A DNA stretch of 64,000 nt from Phytomonas francai (Eukaryota; Euglenozoa; Kinetoplastea; Trypanosomatida; Trypanosomatidae), in assembly GCA_001766655.1 (NCBI GenBank), contig MJCC01000001.1, positions 1,950,115 to 2,014,114 of the forward strand, given 5' to 3'. Below the pieces are notes generated by a model. It saw only the letters and a program-made list of their open reading frames with translations, ran no database searches and was not told the DNA's origin. Below are positions 1-11,005 of the stretch, piece by piece; the stretch's first letter is position 1; each line of letters begins with the position of its first letter. Made by a program: the position numbers and the translations under genes.

Positions 1-1202
1 AAGAAAAACAAAACAACATTGTTGTCCATGAAGTTGCCTGTCATTGAGCAGTTTCACGCAAACGAAACTAGAAAAGAAAATTTCCACTACTTTCCCCTAA
101 TTACCTCCTTTGATACGCAAAGCCTTCTACTGATTTGTGTTATTTAATGTGGAAATAAAAGCCAAAACAGTATAAAAGGCTTACTAAGAAACATTCTCTT
201 GTAAAAAAGAACCATTTCGTCGGGGGAAACCCTTCATTATGGATCAAATGATCTATATACTAGAACGCAATAGCAATATTGCCCAAGTAGAAAGCCTTAC
301 GTTTTAAGTCTCACCGTACAAGTCTCTCATAGAGTGAAAAAGAGTAACAGTAAGGCCACAGTGTGCAAGTACAACGGGGCGATTCCTTCCTTTTTGTGTC
401 TACACTTCTTCCATCCGATTACATCGTTAGGAAATGTTTTTGGTGCAAATACCCAGGTTCAATAACCTGGAAAGGGACTTTATGATTAGTTTCTTTCGAA
501 GGTTTGAACCCCAAGACTTTGAAAAAATAAAAACGATGAAACATCACAATGGCATGCTAAGCTTCACTTATTCTCCACCTTCCCCCCCCCCCTCCTCCCC
601 GATTTTATATACCTGTTGTGTTCTACTTTTTGTGTCTTGCTACGGAATCCAAACTTACAAAATGGTAAGAGTGAAATTACGCACTAGTACTGAGCTTGAG
701 ACGAGATATGAATGCCCTGCTTCTGGCTGCCCCATATGAAAATAAAGGGAAAAGTCGGTGTCCTTGCATTAAACACTCAAAATATCAGACTATACAAATC
801 CTTCTATCTTTCTATATACAGATAGATAGAAAGATATACTAAGAGTATGCAAGGATCGAAATAGCTCGCTTTAGAAACTAGTCGACATTTAAATGCCCTA
901 ATATTCGGTTATACAAATTAAATGAATAGTCGTAGACTAGAAAAGAAGGAAATAATGAGAATGTTAGTAGTGAGAAGCGAGGCTGGTCGGAATGAATATC
1001 TCTAAAACGCCTATTCAATGAAAACAAGAGTCATGCTTTTTTGATCTAACATCTTTTTTTTTTAATGTAAGCTTCTCATTAAACGTAGCCAATTCAGTAG
1101 TTCGACTAAACACGAAGGCTTTCCCCTTTATTGGGGTATTTTCCCCTTTTCTGAGCGACTAATTTTCAGGAGTATATACCATGTGCTGCTCCTCAAAATA
1201 GA
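1..1202. other. Gene-free left edge
   Basis: AT-rich sequence with no convincing gene. Downstream of the coiled-coil gene ending at 1203, so it should hold that gene's 3' UTR and the processing signals of the next gene outside the window. It contains a run of 11 C at about 582-592 and an inverted repeat with 11-bp arms (805-815 and 826-836, 10-nt loop). The 101-codon plus-strand frame at 434-739 spans the C run, looks compositionally random and opposes the direction of all genes here. Confidence 0.6.
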
Positions 1203-2618
1203 TTAGAAAGGTGTTGGGCATTTGTCATTCTTCAGTAAGGTCAAGACCTCTTCTGGACTCTTACTCTTTATGTCCATACGTTTTATGACTTCGTCAAATA
1301 TACTTTTGTACTTTACGGTCATTTTTGCCAACTCGCGCAATTTTTGATCGGCCTTCTGCAGAAGGGCTTCATTATCCTTTAACTTGGTGTGATACTCTGA
1401 AACCATTCGCTCGTGAGCCTTCCTTTCCTCCAATTCCTTGAGACGCCACTGGGTGATTTCACTCTTGTGCTGCTCTTCGGCTTGACGCAACTGCTTATGT
1501 AGCAAGGCAAAGCTATCATCTCGGCTTTGAAGCATCTGTCGTAGCTGATCAAGATGTAGCGTCAACTGTTTGTTTTCACGGCTTAAGCGAGAAAATCGAA
1601 CGGATTCTGAAAATTCTCCACCACCGAAGTACTGCTCCTGCTCCGTTTCTACCTTTTCTTGCGTCTGGTGAATGCTGCCTTGATTTTCATCCCCCTTAGC
1701 CACCTCTGACTGCGCCCCCAACACGCCGCCTGTGCGGGCTCGTTTGGGCGGGGGAAGGCCCGCGATGCCGGTCAAAACATTACCCGCTTCAGTGCCTACG
1801 CCTACGTGAGATAAAAGTTGCCGCAATGGGTCAGCGTTGTTGTTGCCATTCATTTGCTGAAGCTGCAGCTGGACAACATTGAAAACAACACGCAAATCCT
1901 TCAATTTTGTCTTAACCGCCTCGACTCGCTCGCCTGTAAGGATAAAGTTATCTGTCGTATTCATTGCAGCCTGCTTGGCCGTGGTATGCACGCTAAGATG
2001 TTTGCCTAACGTGGAGTGAAGATACACAAGATGCTCAGACTCGGAAAGCACTTCATTGGAGACACATTTAATGGGAAAGAGTTCAATCATTTCACCAAGA
2101 TGCACAGCCAACAGCCAGGAAGACAGCAGCTCCTCCCCCGAAGGCGTGCTGCTGTTGTCGTAACCCTGGTTTGTAATTTTCGGCTTCGGCAACAACGCAA
2201 CCACGCGTCCCACGCGATGCAACATGTCTTTATGCGATGAGCGCCGCGGTTGGATCGGCACATCCGACTCTAACCTCGAACTGGCCGCCTCTTTATTATC
2301 CTCTTCTCGCTCCATTGCCTGCTGTTGCTGCAGCTGTACGTACGGGTTGTCTAACAGGAGAGCCTCCTGCTTGTTCTTTGGAATGAAAACTCGCACAATG
2401 GCGTTTTCAATGGAAGCACGAACGTGAACCTCGCTTAGAAGGGCACTTAAAGCACCCCCTAAGGTTGGGAGAACAATGCGCGAATCTGGCTTACCAGTAT
2501 CGGTGCCTTTGATCGCATCATTATCGCACAAAATGACGCGTGTGGGCAACAGAAGAAGGTCTTCCAGATCATTTCGGAACAGCTGGCAATGTTTAGCTTG
2601 TACGTACTGGCTCGGCAT
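1203..2618 (-). CDS. Coiled-coil hypothetical protein
   Basis: A 471-residue protein not recognised as a named family. The first ~280 residues look partly globular (long hydrophobic stretches around 15-75 and 165-215) with a Gln/Glu-rich segment near residue 95. A charged heptad-like region from about 335 to 450, rich in Leu, Glu, Lys and Gln, should form a coiled coil. There is no signal peptide or membrane segment. The start is the only upstream ATG, and a T-rich stretch lies just 5' of it on the coding strand. A cytoskeletal, basal-body or kinetochore role would fit the architecture but nothing in the sequence establishes it. The coding call is strong because frame, length and composition contrast sharply with both flanks. 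Confidence 0.8.
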   Translation of the reverse strand: MPSQYVQAKHCQLFRNDLEDLLLLPTRVILCDNDAIKGTDTGKPDSRIVLPTLGGALSALLSEVHVRASIENAIVRVFIPKNKQEALLLDNPYVQLQQQQAMEREEDNKEAASSRLESDVPIQPRRSSHKDMLHRVGRVVALLPKPKITNQGYDNSSTPSGEELLSSWLLAVHLGEMIELFPIKCVSNEVLSESEHLVYLHSTLGKHLSVHTTAKQAAMNTTDNFILTGERVEAVKTKLKDLRVVFNVVQLQLQQMNGNNNADPLRQLLSHVGVGTEAGNVLTGIAGLPPPKRARTGGVLGAQSEVAKGDENQGSIHQTQEKVETEQEQYFGGGEFSESVRFSRLSRENKQLTLHLDQLRQMLQSRDDSFALLHKQLRQAEEQHKSEITQWRLKELEERKAHERMVSEYHTKLKDNEALLQKADQKLRELAKMTVKYKSIFDEVIKRMDIKSKSPEEVLTLLKNDKCPTPF

Positions 2619-3034
2619 ATATCCAGAAAAAAAAAAACGAGTTCTCTAGAAAGTAATAAAAAGGTGTGATAAGAAAAAATCATTAAGGTATAGTGCCTCT
2701 TTAGCTATATTACAATTAATTTATATTTTCAAGAATGCGTCAAGTTGTACTGAAAAAAAGACAACTTTTGTTGACTCTCTTCTTCACTCCTTTTATTTGA
2801 ATTCAGTCTAAACTCGATGCAGAAATGTAGCTAAACGATAGGTATCGTGTGTTCAGACGTAAAAGAAACGAAAACGCATCAACAACAACAAAAAAAAAAA
2901 CAAGAATCAAACGCTGTTGGCGGAACTAAGGTATCAGACCACTTGCGAGGTGCTCACCTTTTTGTACACCTGGACACGACGGTAGAGATACGAATGCTTC
3001 TTTACATTATGAACTCACTCTTTTTACTTGATAC
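2619..3034. other. Intergenic region
   Basis: AT-rich spacer between two minus-strand genes. It contains pyrimidine-rich stretches on the coding strand, such as the complement of the A-rich run near 2885-2900, which could serve trans-splicing. No gene is visible. Confidence 0.5.
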
Positions 3035-3892
3035 TCATCGAATTTCACTGATAGGTTTTGCCTTTCTAGGAGGTGCACGGAACAGGTAGATAGCGCCACC
3101 CAGTAGAGTCAGTGTCAAGATACCAAGAGTCACTAATATATATAGATGATCGGCCCCGCCATTATCGCGCAAATTAATCAAATAGCGTACGAACCAGTTT
3201 GGTGCCAACCGCGCAATGGGGTTGGTTCGCTCATACGGAAGCTCAACATCTTCGTTTTCCTTCTCGAATTGGCGCTGCCAGGCTGCAGTCCGCAGACGTT
3301 GAGTGCCAGCACTCTCACCAAACACCGCTGCGTAAGGGTCAGTATCTGCGATATCTCGGTAATCCTTGAATCGTGAAAAAAATCGACGATCAATGTTTTT
3401 GCCCTGCTCTGCCTCTCGCGTTCTCTGGATATATTCTCGATCTATTTGCTGCTGCCTAAGAAATTCTTGAGCGTTTCTTGAATTTCCCAAAAAAAGTTGC
3501 TGAGACCGTGTGTTAAGTTGCTCAGGGCGACCGCTTTTGAGGGTCTTTGGGAACATCATTTCTGCCTCTTTACGAGCCTGTATAGATGATTGCAGCGGTC
3601 GCATGCCTGGACTACTCTCATGGCGTCTAATACCACCACCATGATCACATCCAGAGTACCCTTCTTGTATCTTCTTCTTTTTTTTCCGAATGGCGTACAT
3701 CTTTGATATGGAAAAGGAATTATAACTAAGCAATCTTCGTTGGGCAAAGAGGTCGGCACATATGGTTGTACCGGTTAGTTGTCTTGGCTGATCACAAAAT
3801 CGCCTCTCACTATGTCGATAACAAGGAAAAGGTGCGGCAAGAAATGCAAACTTTTTTGCATAGCCTGGCGTCCCCCCTCTACAGGGAAACAT
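3035..3892 (-). CDS. Single-pass tail-anchored protein, probably mitochondrial
   Basis: A 285-residue protein of unrecognised family. One clear membrane segment lies near the C-terminus (about residues 247-270, rich in Leu, Ile, Val and Gly), followed by a short basic tail. The N-terminal ~60 residues are Arg-rich, acid-poor and aromatic, resembling a mitochondrial targeting peptide. The middle (about 100-215) is charged and helical, rich in Gln, Arg and Glu. An alternative ATG at 3700 (residue 65) would remove the presequence, but a Lys-rich stretch follows it directly. The layout resembles small membrane subunits of mitochondrial complexes; that is inference. The gene sits in the same orientation as its neighbours. 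Confidence 0.75.
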   Translation of the reverse strand: MFPCRGGTPGYAKKFAFLAAPFPCYRHSERRFCDQPRQLTGTTICADLFAQRRLLSYNSFSISKMYAIRKKKKKIQEGYSGCDHGGGIRRHESSPGMRPLQSSIQARKEAEMMFPKTLKSGRPEQLNTRSQQLFLGNSRNAQEFLRQQQIDREYIQRTREAEQGKNIDRRFFSRFKDYRDIADTDPYAAVFGESAGTQRLRTAAWQRQFEKENEDVELPYERTNPIARLAPNWFVRYLINLRDNGGADHLYILVTLGILTLTLLGGAIYLFRAPPRKAKPISEIR

Positions 3893-4370
3893 AGTCTACG
3901 TTAAGACTCAAAGAAAAAATGAAAGAACTCGAGTATGTGATTGAATGAAATGTTGTCTCTATAGCATATTTCCAGTTTATTGCATTAAATGCCATTTTTC
4001 CCCCAAGAATAAAAACAAATATTTTACCCATTTTTCCCAAATTCAGAGAAATTATAGATCAAATCTTGTTTAAAAGTTCATCATTTCATTTGAATTATTG
4101 ACCTTAAGGAAAAAAGTACAAAAAGTACGTCGATATACTACCTTTAATCGCTACGCACCTCCCTCACTCGCGTGCACACACATACAAGCTTACGCCAATT
4201 TTTTTTTGAATTTTCACGACGATTTCTGTCACGACCAATATTCCCATGTTACTATCCCTTTTGAATACTAAAATAGAATCAATAGACCTAATTGATATGA
4301 ATCCGTTCTATGAAGAAGCTCCATCATACCAATAAAGAGTGAGGCACAAAGACAGTGCATGAGAGATCAT
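3893..4370. other. Intergenic region
   Basis: AT-rich spacer with several T/A homopolymer runs, for example at 4199-4206. No coding frame or structured RNA is apparent. Confidence 0.5.
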
Positions 4371-4613
4371 TTACGAAGTTCCCAAAGGCAGAGGTTCCTT
4401 CCCTGTTGATTTGAGACACTTATCTACACATTGACGAAGTATTTGACGCTCACGGAGACACGTATTCTTGTTCAGTGAGCGGTTAATTTGTGCAACCTCC
4501 ATGCATTTTCCGTAGCTAAGTACCTCTTCCTTGCAATCCTCATAGGCAACACTGTATTTTGAGCCTAATTTGAAGTCTATTATAATATCCGAAATGTAGA
4601 AGTTTCCCTCCAT
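4371..4613 (-). CDS. Twin-CX9C (CHCH) mitochondrial protein, NDUFAF8/C17orf89-like
   Basis: An 80-residue protein with two CX9C motifs, Cys27-Cys37 and Cys52-Cys62, plus an extra Cys66. Spacing and helix-turn-helix pattern match the CHCH fold oxidised by Mia40 in the intermembrane space. The short size and the segment with Tyr-Gly-Lys-Cys before the second helix resemble the complex I assembly factor NDUFAF8, but several small CX9C families look alike. The open frame extends upstream to 4649, where the first codon is GTG; the first ATG is at 4613 and is chosen here. Family membership (twin CX9C) is seen directly; the specific orthology is inference. Confidence 0.8.
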   Translation of the reverse strand: MEGNFYISDIIIDFKLGSKYSVAYEDCKEEVLSYGKCMEVAQINRSLNKNTCLRERQILRQCVDKCLKSTGKEPLPLGTS

Positions 4614-5390
4614 TGTCGTGCTGAGTTTAAATGATCGAAATTTGAGCACGTTGTTTGCTGCTACTAAAATTTCTCGTTTAATTTACCCAATATAGATGTA
4701 TATATTTGGAAACTGATGGAGATCCTAATGTAGAAAAAGTAAAGTATTGCCTTTTTCCCCGTTTTGCGGAGAAGTTCGAAAAAAGTTCGTGATGAATTTG
4801 TGATGATTGATATAGATCTTCGTCCTTTCCCCTTCAAAAGAGGAGTTCCAGAATGACTACAATTAAGTCTTCTGCTATCCACTAAAAGACAAAAAAATGA
4901 GAAAGAAAGTCCATGATGTCATGACATTTTTACTACCAAAAAAAAGTGGACGCACAAAACTTCCCGATAAATGTCATCTTTGCATACTAAACTCCTCCTA
5001 GGGGGGGGAGGGAGGGGAGAGTAGAAATAATAACAGTTACAATAACAAACTAAAATGTTTCGAGTTCTGTCATATTTCAAGAAGGAAAATGCAGCTAAAC
5101 ACCGTTCGGAGAAAATCTAAAAAAGTAGTCATGAATGTACATGGAGATTAAATAACGTATCGTTCCAAGTATCGCTACTTGAAAAGAATATTGCGAACTG
5201 ATTGTCCTGTCTTTTATTTCTAAATTGTGCACCCTTTTTATTTTCACCTTGTTTTGGCTATGAATGCCGTAGTTTGCAAATAATTTCCATCGACTCAAGA
5301 GTAGGAGATTTAAAATACTCAATTACGCTCGGAAAGACCTTTAATGGATCTCTATTTAGGTTCTTCAAAGGAATAAACCTGTATCAAGGA
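4614..5390. other. Intergenic region with a strong C-rich splice tract
   Basis: On the coding strand the complement of 5001-5020 is a C-rich pyrimidine tract ending in TAG at 5000-4998, a good spliced-leader acceptor. It would give the CX9C gene a long 5' UTR of about 385 nt. The small frames at 4664-4882 (GTG start) and 5095-5322 lack protein-like composition. Confidence 0.5.
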
Positions 5391-8300
5391 TTATTGCTTT
5401 GGTTGCTTTTGCGAATAACTACGGCGCGCATGGTGGGTCGTATTTAGCCCTCTGGCGCGTCGACCCGCATCAGCGAAGGCAATATCCGCCGGAAGTAGGA
5501 CCACTACAACAGAGTACAGCTCACCACCTTCGGCCCCTTCCGTAGGGAGCGTAGCCCCGACATTGCTGAACGCCCCGGAAGAAGCGCGAAGGTCTTCTAA
5601 TTTAATTAGCTCTGGAACATCCGGAGGGATTCCCCCATCCCTGGCGTTACTAGACTTGAATAAAGGTCTACAAGTGGCATTGTCTTCGGGCACTGGAACA
5701 ACGACGCAATCCATTGAGGGCATAGTTCGGGAAGTTAGCGTGGTGGCCGTTGCAGAGATCGAATCCGGATCCATAACAAGACGGTTTCCATCGGGAACAT
5801 CCTGCGAGGGCTCGTGGCAGGCGGTGGATGCCTCTATCGCCAAGAACGAGGCCAGTGCGTCACACAGGGTCAGCTCCTCCGCCGCGCCAGGCGCGTTGGC
5901 TCGTCGAAAGTCCCTCCAGGAGGTGGGTCCTTGCCGCTTTACCTGCATAGGATCCATGGAAGTCTCGCCATTATGGCCAATATCGCATGGTGGCGCTCCT
6001 ACACCCGTTCGAGATATTCTTGTGCCAAAATTTGAGTCCTGTATATTGTTACTGATGAGCGAGGAATCGTAGTTCCGAGTCCCCCCTCCCTTCCCACGTT
6101 CGTTAGCCATCTCACGAAGCTCTTCTGCATAGATTCGCGAAGAGTCAAATTTACTAAACCTACAGTGCTGAGTATAGTATGTAACACGCTTGTTATAGAA
6201 AACCAACATGCGCGCACGTGCATCAGGTGAAAATGTAGACTCGAGCGTGTTCAGGTACTCACGTATTTTTCCTGCTTGCTGAACGGCTATGGAATGCTCA
6301 ACAGCGTTCTGGACAGTCCTATCTCGTTTTATCTCGGAAAATTCTTCACCAAACTCTATTTCCTCAGAGTCATCATTTTCCTCCAATCTCAAAGTCTTAG
6401 TATAGCTTGCCGCCTCAGAATCTAAAAGTATTAACGTTCGAAGCAGGTCAACTACATTAGTGGTTGAAATAGCCGACCAGAATTCACTGCAGCCAAGCAC
6501 CACAGCGAAAGGAAACACTATTCGACTATGAAGCGGGTTGTTACGAGTTAATTTCTTCAATAAGTGATGCACGCCCAGAGTGTTGAGGGTATCTTTAGAA
6601 CCTGATCCATGTTCTCGTGGCGTTGGGGAAGGCATAGTGGTAAACGGTGCAAAGTTCGACAGATCCACGAAACCACGTACCACGGTGGGCATGTCGTAAG
6701 TGCCATCTTTGGGTAGCGCTTTGTTAGGATCGGCGTCCATTGGCGCGAAGGATGCAGGATTCCCTGGCGAACTGGTGTTATCGAGCGGAGTCGTGTCGTG
6801 GACTTCACTAGCATTTCCAGATGAAAAAAAGCTAACTTCAGGATTTTCAAGAAGGAAGTCCTTGCACAAATCAATAGAAAAGCCTTCTTGGGAACCATTA
6901 TTAAAGCAAAAAAGTTTGCCTTTGATCCCTGTGGTCGACGCATAGTACACTTGTGAAGCTCGAACATAAAGGAGAGCCAAATCCAACGGTGGCATCCGCA
7001 AAGTGTGCGGTTGTGCCACCGCTTGACCACTAAAACGACGCAGTGTCTCTTTCGTGACACCCAAGCACATCCGATGCAGTGTAGCACGAATTGCGGACGC
7101 GATGCAGTTCATGGGTTGCGAGATAAAAGAAGGCATTCCAACAAAAAACTCAATCGCGAGCGCCGATGCAAAGATACAGCCACCATCACTGCCACTCGCC
7201 AAGGTGGCGGCGAACTCGCACGTGAAGAATGGGTGCACCCGATGGCGCCGGTTACTACTTCGAGAGTTGGCGTCGCCCTTCGACTGCTGGGCCTTCCAGG
7301 TATTGCTATCCTCACGGGCCTTGAGGAAAATTGAGGGCATGTTTTCAAAAGAAACGGCGGTCCAGCTTGGGATGTTCACTGGGTCATTTCCCGGTGTGTC
7401 TACCGTTGAGGCTCCCCTGGAGTACGGAAAGAGAAGGCGTGAGCCACGTTTCATTGAACGCTGCACTCCCTGCCAAAGATGAGCCCCGAACTGAATATCG
7501 CCATCCTGGTCAAAAAAGAGCTGCATAGCTGCTGCCTCGCGTGCCTGCGCACTTGTGCTTAGCTCTCTGCACGACTGGGTGTCCTTATCACAGTGATTGA
7601 TCAGTTCCTGGATTCGCGATTGCTTTATGTAGTCTAACCTAAAACGCAGGATAGCGGGAACCACTAGCTGAAAGCCCACCAGGTCTACCAACCCAGAAGA
7701 GTCACCTAAATGAGAGTTCTCAGGTTGTATTGAAGTGTTTGAACTAGGTGCTTGTGTAATGGTCTCGGGACTAGTACCCATTTTGGGTCCTTTTATTTCT
7801 TCCATAACACTATTTCCCTCGCTGAGATCTAATTTTGCAGGTTTCGCCGCCGCATTCCCTACTGGATCAACAACACTTTTTAAAACATGTACCAATTCCC
7901 CTTTCGCCTCATAGTAGGCATCAAAAATTATAGAGGGAGTCATGATACGTATGGGGAGCCATTCCGTCATAACCTGTAGTGTAGCAGCGCGGAGAATAGG
8001 GAACATCCATGCATTTGGAAGATTCCGAATGAAGCTAGTTAAGGCCTCTTGAAGTACCTCATCAGACATGGGGCGGGTACCTTCCTCAATCAACCTTTGG
8101 TGCTTCGGAGAGCTAGCCGCGAAGGTTTCCGTGGAGAAATCAATCGAAATAGCGCTATCAGTATTCATCAACAAGCTTTTGTTCGTTGAGGAAATAATTT
8201 GAATGGTACTACCGCTACCGTCACCACTCATATCATCATTTATGGGATCGGACGGTGTGTGGTGAATTTGCCGAAGTTGGTCACGAGGTGTGCGATCTGG

Positions 8301-8696
8301 TGTGATAGTACTGCGATGCACATTCAAACGGGCTGAATTACCTGACTTTTTTTTCTGTCTAGAAGGAGGAGGAGGACGTCCACTTGCATTGACGTTTAAA
8401 TATCGATCTGGTTGACTTGAATACATCGTTCTTGGGCTAGCCTGGCTCGAAAATCCCTTTTTCGATCGTAAATTAGATATTTCAGCACCATTACGATAAA
8501 TCTGAGCACGATCAGTTACCGAGCCTACCTGCTTATGTTGGAGGTTTGGCTGTTGTTTCTGAACAAGCCTGTCGCGAGGAAGATGGAATCTGCTATCAAC
8601 ATTAGGTTTTCTCACTTCCTTGTTTTGAAGTTTCAAGTGATCAGGTGCGCTTGATGATGTGTCCAGCCATTCTTTCTTGGCAATGGTCGCCTTCAT
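5391..8696 (-). CDS. Large hypothetical protein
   Basis: A protein of 1101 residues with no family recognised. The N-terminal ~190 residues are basic, Ser/Pro/Gln-rich and probably disordered. From about 200 to 700 the sequence is globular, with long hydrophobic helices and several Cys and Trp, for example the region with Pro-Phe-Phe-Thr-Cys. A charged Glu/Asp stretch lies near 790. The C-terminal ~200 residues are again low-complexity until a hydrophobic segment near 1060. There is no signal peptide and no clear membrane span. The frame opens with TTG at 8699, followed directly by ATG at 8696, which is taken as the start. It is probably a kinetoplastid-restricted protein. Confidence 0.8.
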   Translation of the reverse strand: MKATIAKKEWLDTSSSAPDHLKLQNKEVRKPNVDSRFHLPRDRLVQKQQPNLQHKQVGSVTDRAQIYRNGAEISNLRSKKGFSSQASPRTMYSSQPDRYLNVNASGRPPPPSRQKKKSGNSARLNVHRSTITPDRTPRDQLRQIHHTPSDPINDDMSGDGSGSTIQIISSTNKSLLMNTDSAISIDFSTETFAASSPKHQRLIEEGTRPMSDEVLQEALTSFIRNLPNAWMFPILRAATLQVMTEWLPIRIMTPSIIFDAYYEAKGELVHVLKSVVDPVGNAAAKPAKLDLSEGNSVMEEIKGPKMGTSPETITQAPSSNTSIQPENSHLGDSSGLVDLVGFQLVVPAILRFRLDYIKQSRIQELINHCDKDTQSCRELSTSAQAREAAAMQLFFDQDGDIQFGAHLWQGVQRSMKRGSRLLFPYSRGASTVDTPGNDPVNIPSWTAVSFENMPSIFLKAREDSNTWKAQQSKGDANSRSSNRRHRVHPFFTCEFAATLASGSDGGCIFASALAIEFFVGMPSFISQPMNCIASAIRATLHRMCLGVTKETLRRFSGQAVAQPHTLRMPPLDLALLYVRASQVYYASTTGIKGKLFCFNNGSQEGFSIDLCKDFLLENPEVSFFSSGNASEVHDTTPLDNTSSPGNPASFAPMDADPNKALPKDGTYDMPTVVRGFVDLSNFAPFTTMPSPTPREHGSGSKDTLNTLGVHHLLKKLTRNNPLHSRIVFPFAVVLGCSEFWSAISTTNVVDLLRTLILLDSEAASYTKTLRLEENDDSEEIEFGEEFSEIKRDRTVQNAVEHSIAVQQAGKIREYLNTLESTFSPDARARMLVFYNKRVTYYTQHCRFSKFDSSRIYAEELREMANERGKGGGTRNYDSSLISNNIQDSNFGTRISRTGVGAPPCDIGHNGETSMDPMQVKRQGPTSWRDFRRANAPGAAEELTLCDALASFLAIEASTACHEPSQDVPDGNRLVMDPDSISATATTLTSRTMPSMDCVVVPVPEDNATCRPLFKSSNARDGGIPPDVPELIKLEDLRASSGAFSNVGATLPTEGAEGGELYSVVVVLLPADIAFADAGRRARGLNTTHHARRSYSQKQPKQ

Positions 8697-9520
8697 CAAC
8701 AGTATTCCCCTATTTGCAACCCACTTGTAAATAGTCAGACAATTCGTGGGAGTATTTGCGTTAATATGCCTGTGTATATCGAAGCCCGTTACTCCGAATA
8801 GCGAATGAGAAAAGAGGAGAGGGAAGCACTCTAGTAAAGGAGGTTAGATCCAGCCTCCTGCCGACGTCCACTAGACCGCCGCCAGTAGTATCACCGGGAT
8901 TACTAAAATTAGAGCAGGATTGTTGCCTGAGAGACACAAGCTGTAAAATAAAAATAAATAATAAAGGGCTTCCCTATGGTAAATATATACACTTAAATTC
9001 TTTGTCAGCTAAAGACTCTTTCAGCAGCCTTGCGACAGGTCAACAAAGGAAAAGAAGACTACAGAATTAGCTCTTCTGTGAATTAGCTTGGGGCAAAAAA
9101 AATTCTATTAGAATTATCAAAAATACTGTACTGCCCTCTTTCAGACAACAAAAGGGGGGAAAATTAGGTGGAAAGACAAAAGGCTAGAAATACAATAATG
9201 AATGAGTGAGTTCGATACAATGAGAATAAAAAAACATACCGCATGAACTTCGAATTTCATTTACACTAAATTTTACATTTTCAAAGGTATTAAAACAACA
9301 AAAAGGATAGAATTAAAGATATCAAAAGCAAATGATCGCTCATATCATCAGGCACGGCAGCATACAAATGAGAAAATAGCACTAGCATTTGAAACGCACA
9401 AATTACGATATCCTTTGTAAAATACCACAATCGTGTAAAATTGATAATGCATAAATTGTTTACATATAAGTGATTATAGAATAAATTGTTCAAGCATTTA
9501 ATATGGTCTGCATTTTAGCT
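8697..9520. other. Intergenic region
   Basis: AT-rich spacer. A small GC-richer patch at about 8835-8900 contains a short inverted repeat (GGAGG at 8839-8843 facing CCTCC) and lies in the likely 5' UTR of the large gene. No tRNA-like cloverleaf can be drawn from it. The frame at 9290-9493 is AT-driven. Confidence 0.45.
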
Positions 9521-10183
9521 TCATGTGCCTTGTTCAGCCTCTTCAAGTATTTTTACAATAGCCACATAGCCGCGTCGGACAGCAATATCCTTCGCTGTGA
9601 GACAAGTAGAAGACAGAATTCGTACATCTGCACCGTGCTTCACTAAATATGACACTGCTTCCTCACGACCAAACGCTGCAGCATAAATCAGAGGTGTTGC
9701 AAAATAAGTCCATCGCTTCTCAAACTGAACCCCATTATAAGCTGTTGGATTGGGCTGCCCTATAATATTAATATTGACGCCAGTCTGTAAGTTCAACTCA
9801 ATCATCCTACAGTCCCCATCACAGGCTGCGTGGAAAATATCCAGCATTCGAGCTGGAATACCTTTCTCTCCTTGGCTAATTTCCATGTTATCTTCTAATT
9901 CGATTTCGCAGTTCTCATATCCTTCTAGACCTTCGACCACTGCTTTATGGGGGTACTCAGGGGGACATGCTAGCGGCACACCGCTCTCACGAATCACACT
10001 TAAGGCATGGTTAATAGTAGATTCACGTGAAATCATAAGACCGCTCTCAGCATCATGGCATAGAGGGGTCTCCCCTGCCGGTGTGGTTGCGAATCTTAAA
10101 AGGCTAGGCACCATATACTCAGTAAACTTGGTTTGTGAAGGCTGCGAGCGATACTGTAGTCTATTTGGGTATGGAAGAGTCAT
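9521..10183 (-). CDS. Ankyrin-repeat protein
   Basis: A 220-residue protein whose C-terminal half carries ankyrin repeats. Recognisable elements are the repeat opening with Leu-Asp-Ile-Phe-His-Ala-Ala-Cys-Asp-Gly-Asp (about residue 113), then Thr-Pro-Leu-Ile-Tyr-Ala-Ala-Ala-Phe-Gly-Arg with a following Leu-Val-Lys-His-Gly-Ala-Asp-Val (about 165-190), then a degenerate last repeat reading Thr-Ala-Lys-Asp-Ile-Ala. The N-terminal 100 residues show no known domain. Ankyrin repeats mediate protein contacts, so the partner and process are unknown. The ATG at 10183 follows a plausible trans-splice site. Confidence 0.85.
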   Translation of the reverse strand: MTLPYPNRLQYRSQPSQTKFTEYMVPSLLRFATTPAGETPLCHDAESGLMISRESTINHALSVIRESGVPLACPPEYPHKAVVEGLEGYENCEIELEDNMEISQGEKGIPARMLDIFHAACDGDCRMIELNLQTGVNINIIGQPNPTAYNGVQFEKRWTYFATPLIYAAAFGREEAVSYLVKHGADVRILSSTCLTAKDIAVRRGYVAIVKILEEAEQGT

Positions 10184-11005
10184 TGTGTCTACTGGGAAAG
10201 GAAATATTCTAATCCATTGATATTTATTAACACGTGGTAATTAAGTAAAGAGGGGGGGGGGGGAGGAGAATCGAAAGTCTTTCTTGGGAGTCTAAAAGGA
10301 ACATATTTTTTTTATTGTAAATCATGCACATACGTAATCACTTGGACGGGTGGAGCAATAAAGCGAAGAACGTATTTTTTGAGGCATTTATTCGCTTCTA
10401 ACCCCTAGTGCAATCAAAATAAGACGAGATCATATATAGCTGTCTTATACGCTAAATAATATTACAAGAATAACTTCTGCCATTAGGCAAAGAATAGTCA
10501 TGGAAAATATTCGGAATCATGTATCTAACAGAAAAGGGCTGAATACTCAAAAAATATATATATATATATAGGATGTACTCTCCGCTCCGCCCCTTTCCTT
10601 AAACCGCATAAACCGCTTGAAAAATGAGCGCTGTGCTGCTCAAAAACAAACGGAATCAATCAAAGAACATCCAAACATTTGAAATAGAGATTGAAAGTAA
10701 AACTTGGAGGTCATGTTGCTGGGTGAAAACTATGGCACAATAGAACCCAGGATCAATGAGCATTGGCCCTATTTTCCCATCACTAATAACGTTTTCGGAA
10801 TAGTGACTAGGGGAGGGGGACTCATGTCAATGTTCACGCGTGCATGTGACATGTGTACACCCTAGGAAACATAACACATCAATTAAACTTGCCAGTTTAC
10901 AGCAGTGCGTGTCTTGTGGGGAGAGGGGGGGATAGAAATTGAATCAGATATATGGCCCTTATTTTACTCTGTTTGGTTTCCCAAAGCAATCTTATTTTCA
11001 TCTCG
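10184..11005. other. Intergenic region
   Basis: Spacer holding the ankyrin gene's splice tract, a TA dinucleotide run at about 10554-10570, and otherwise AT-rich sequence. No gene is visible. Confidence 0.5.
10209..10271 (-). promoter_or_regulatory. Predicted spliced-leader acceptor for the ankyrin gene
   Basis: On the coding strand a C12 run (complement of 10252-10263) embedded in a longer pyrimidine tract is followed by the first AG at 10210-10209. This leaves a 5' UTR of about 25 nt before the ATG. Homopolymeric C is unusual as the core of such a tract. Confidence 0.4.

Noticed and set aside
434..739. 101-codon plus-strand frame
   Set aside because: Crosses a homopolymeric C run and lacks protein-like composition.
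5563..6072. 169-codon plus-strand frame
   Set aside because: It lies entirely inside the 1101-residue minus-strand gene and is an antisense shadow.
6557..7087. 176-codon minus-strand frame
   Set aside because: Same strand but a different frame from the large hypothetical gene, fully nested in it and with skewed Cys/Arg/Thr composition.
9750..10220. 156-codon plus-strand frame
   Set aside because: Antisense to the ankyrin gene.
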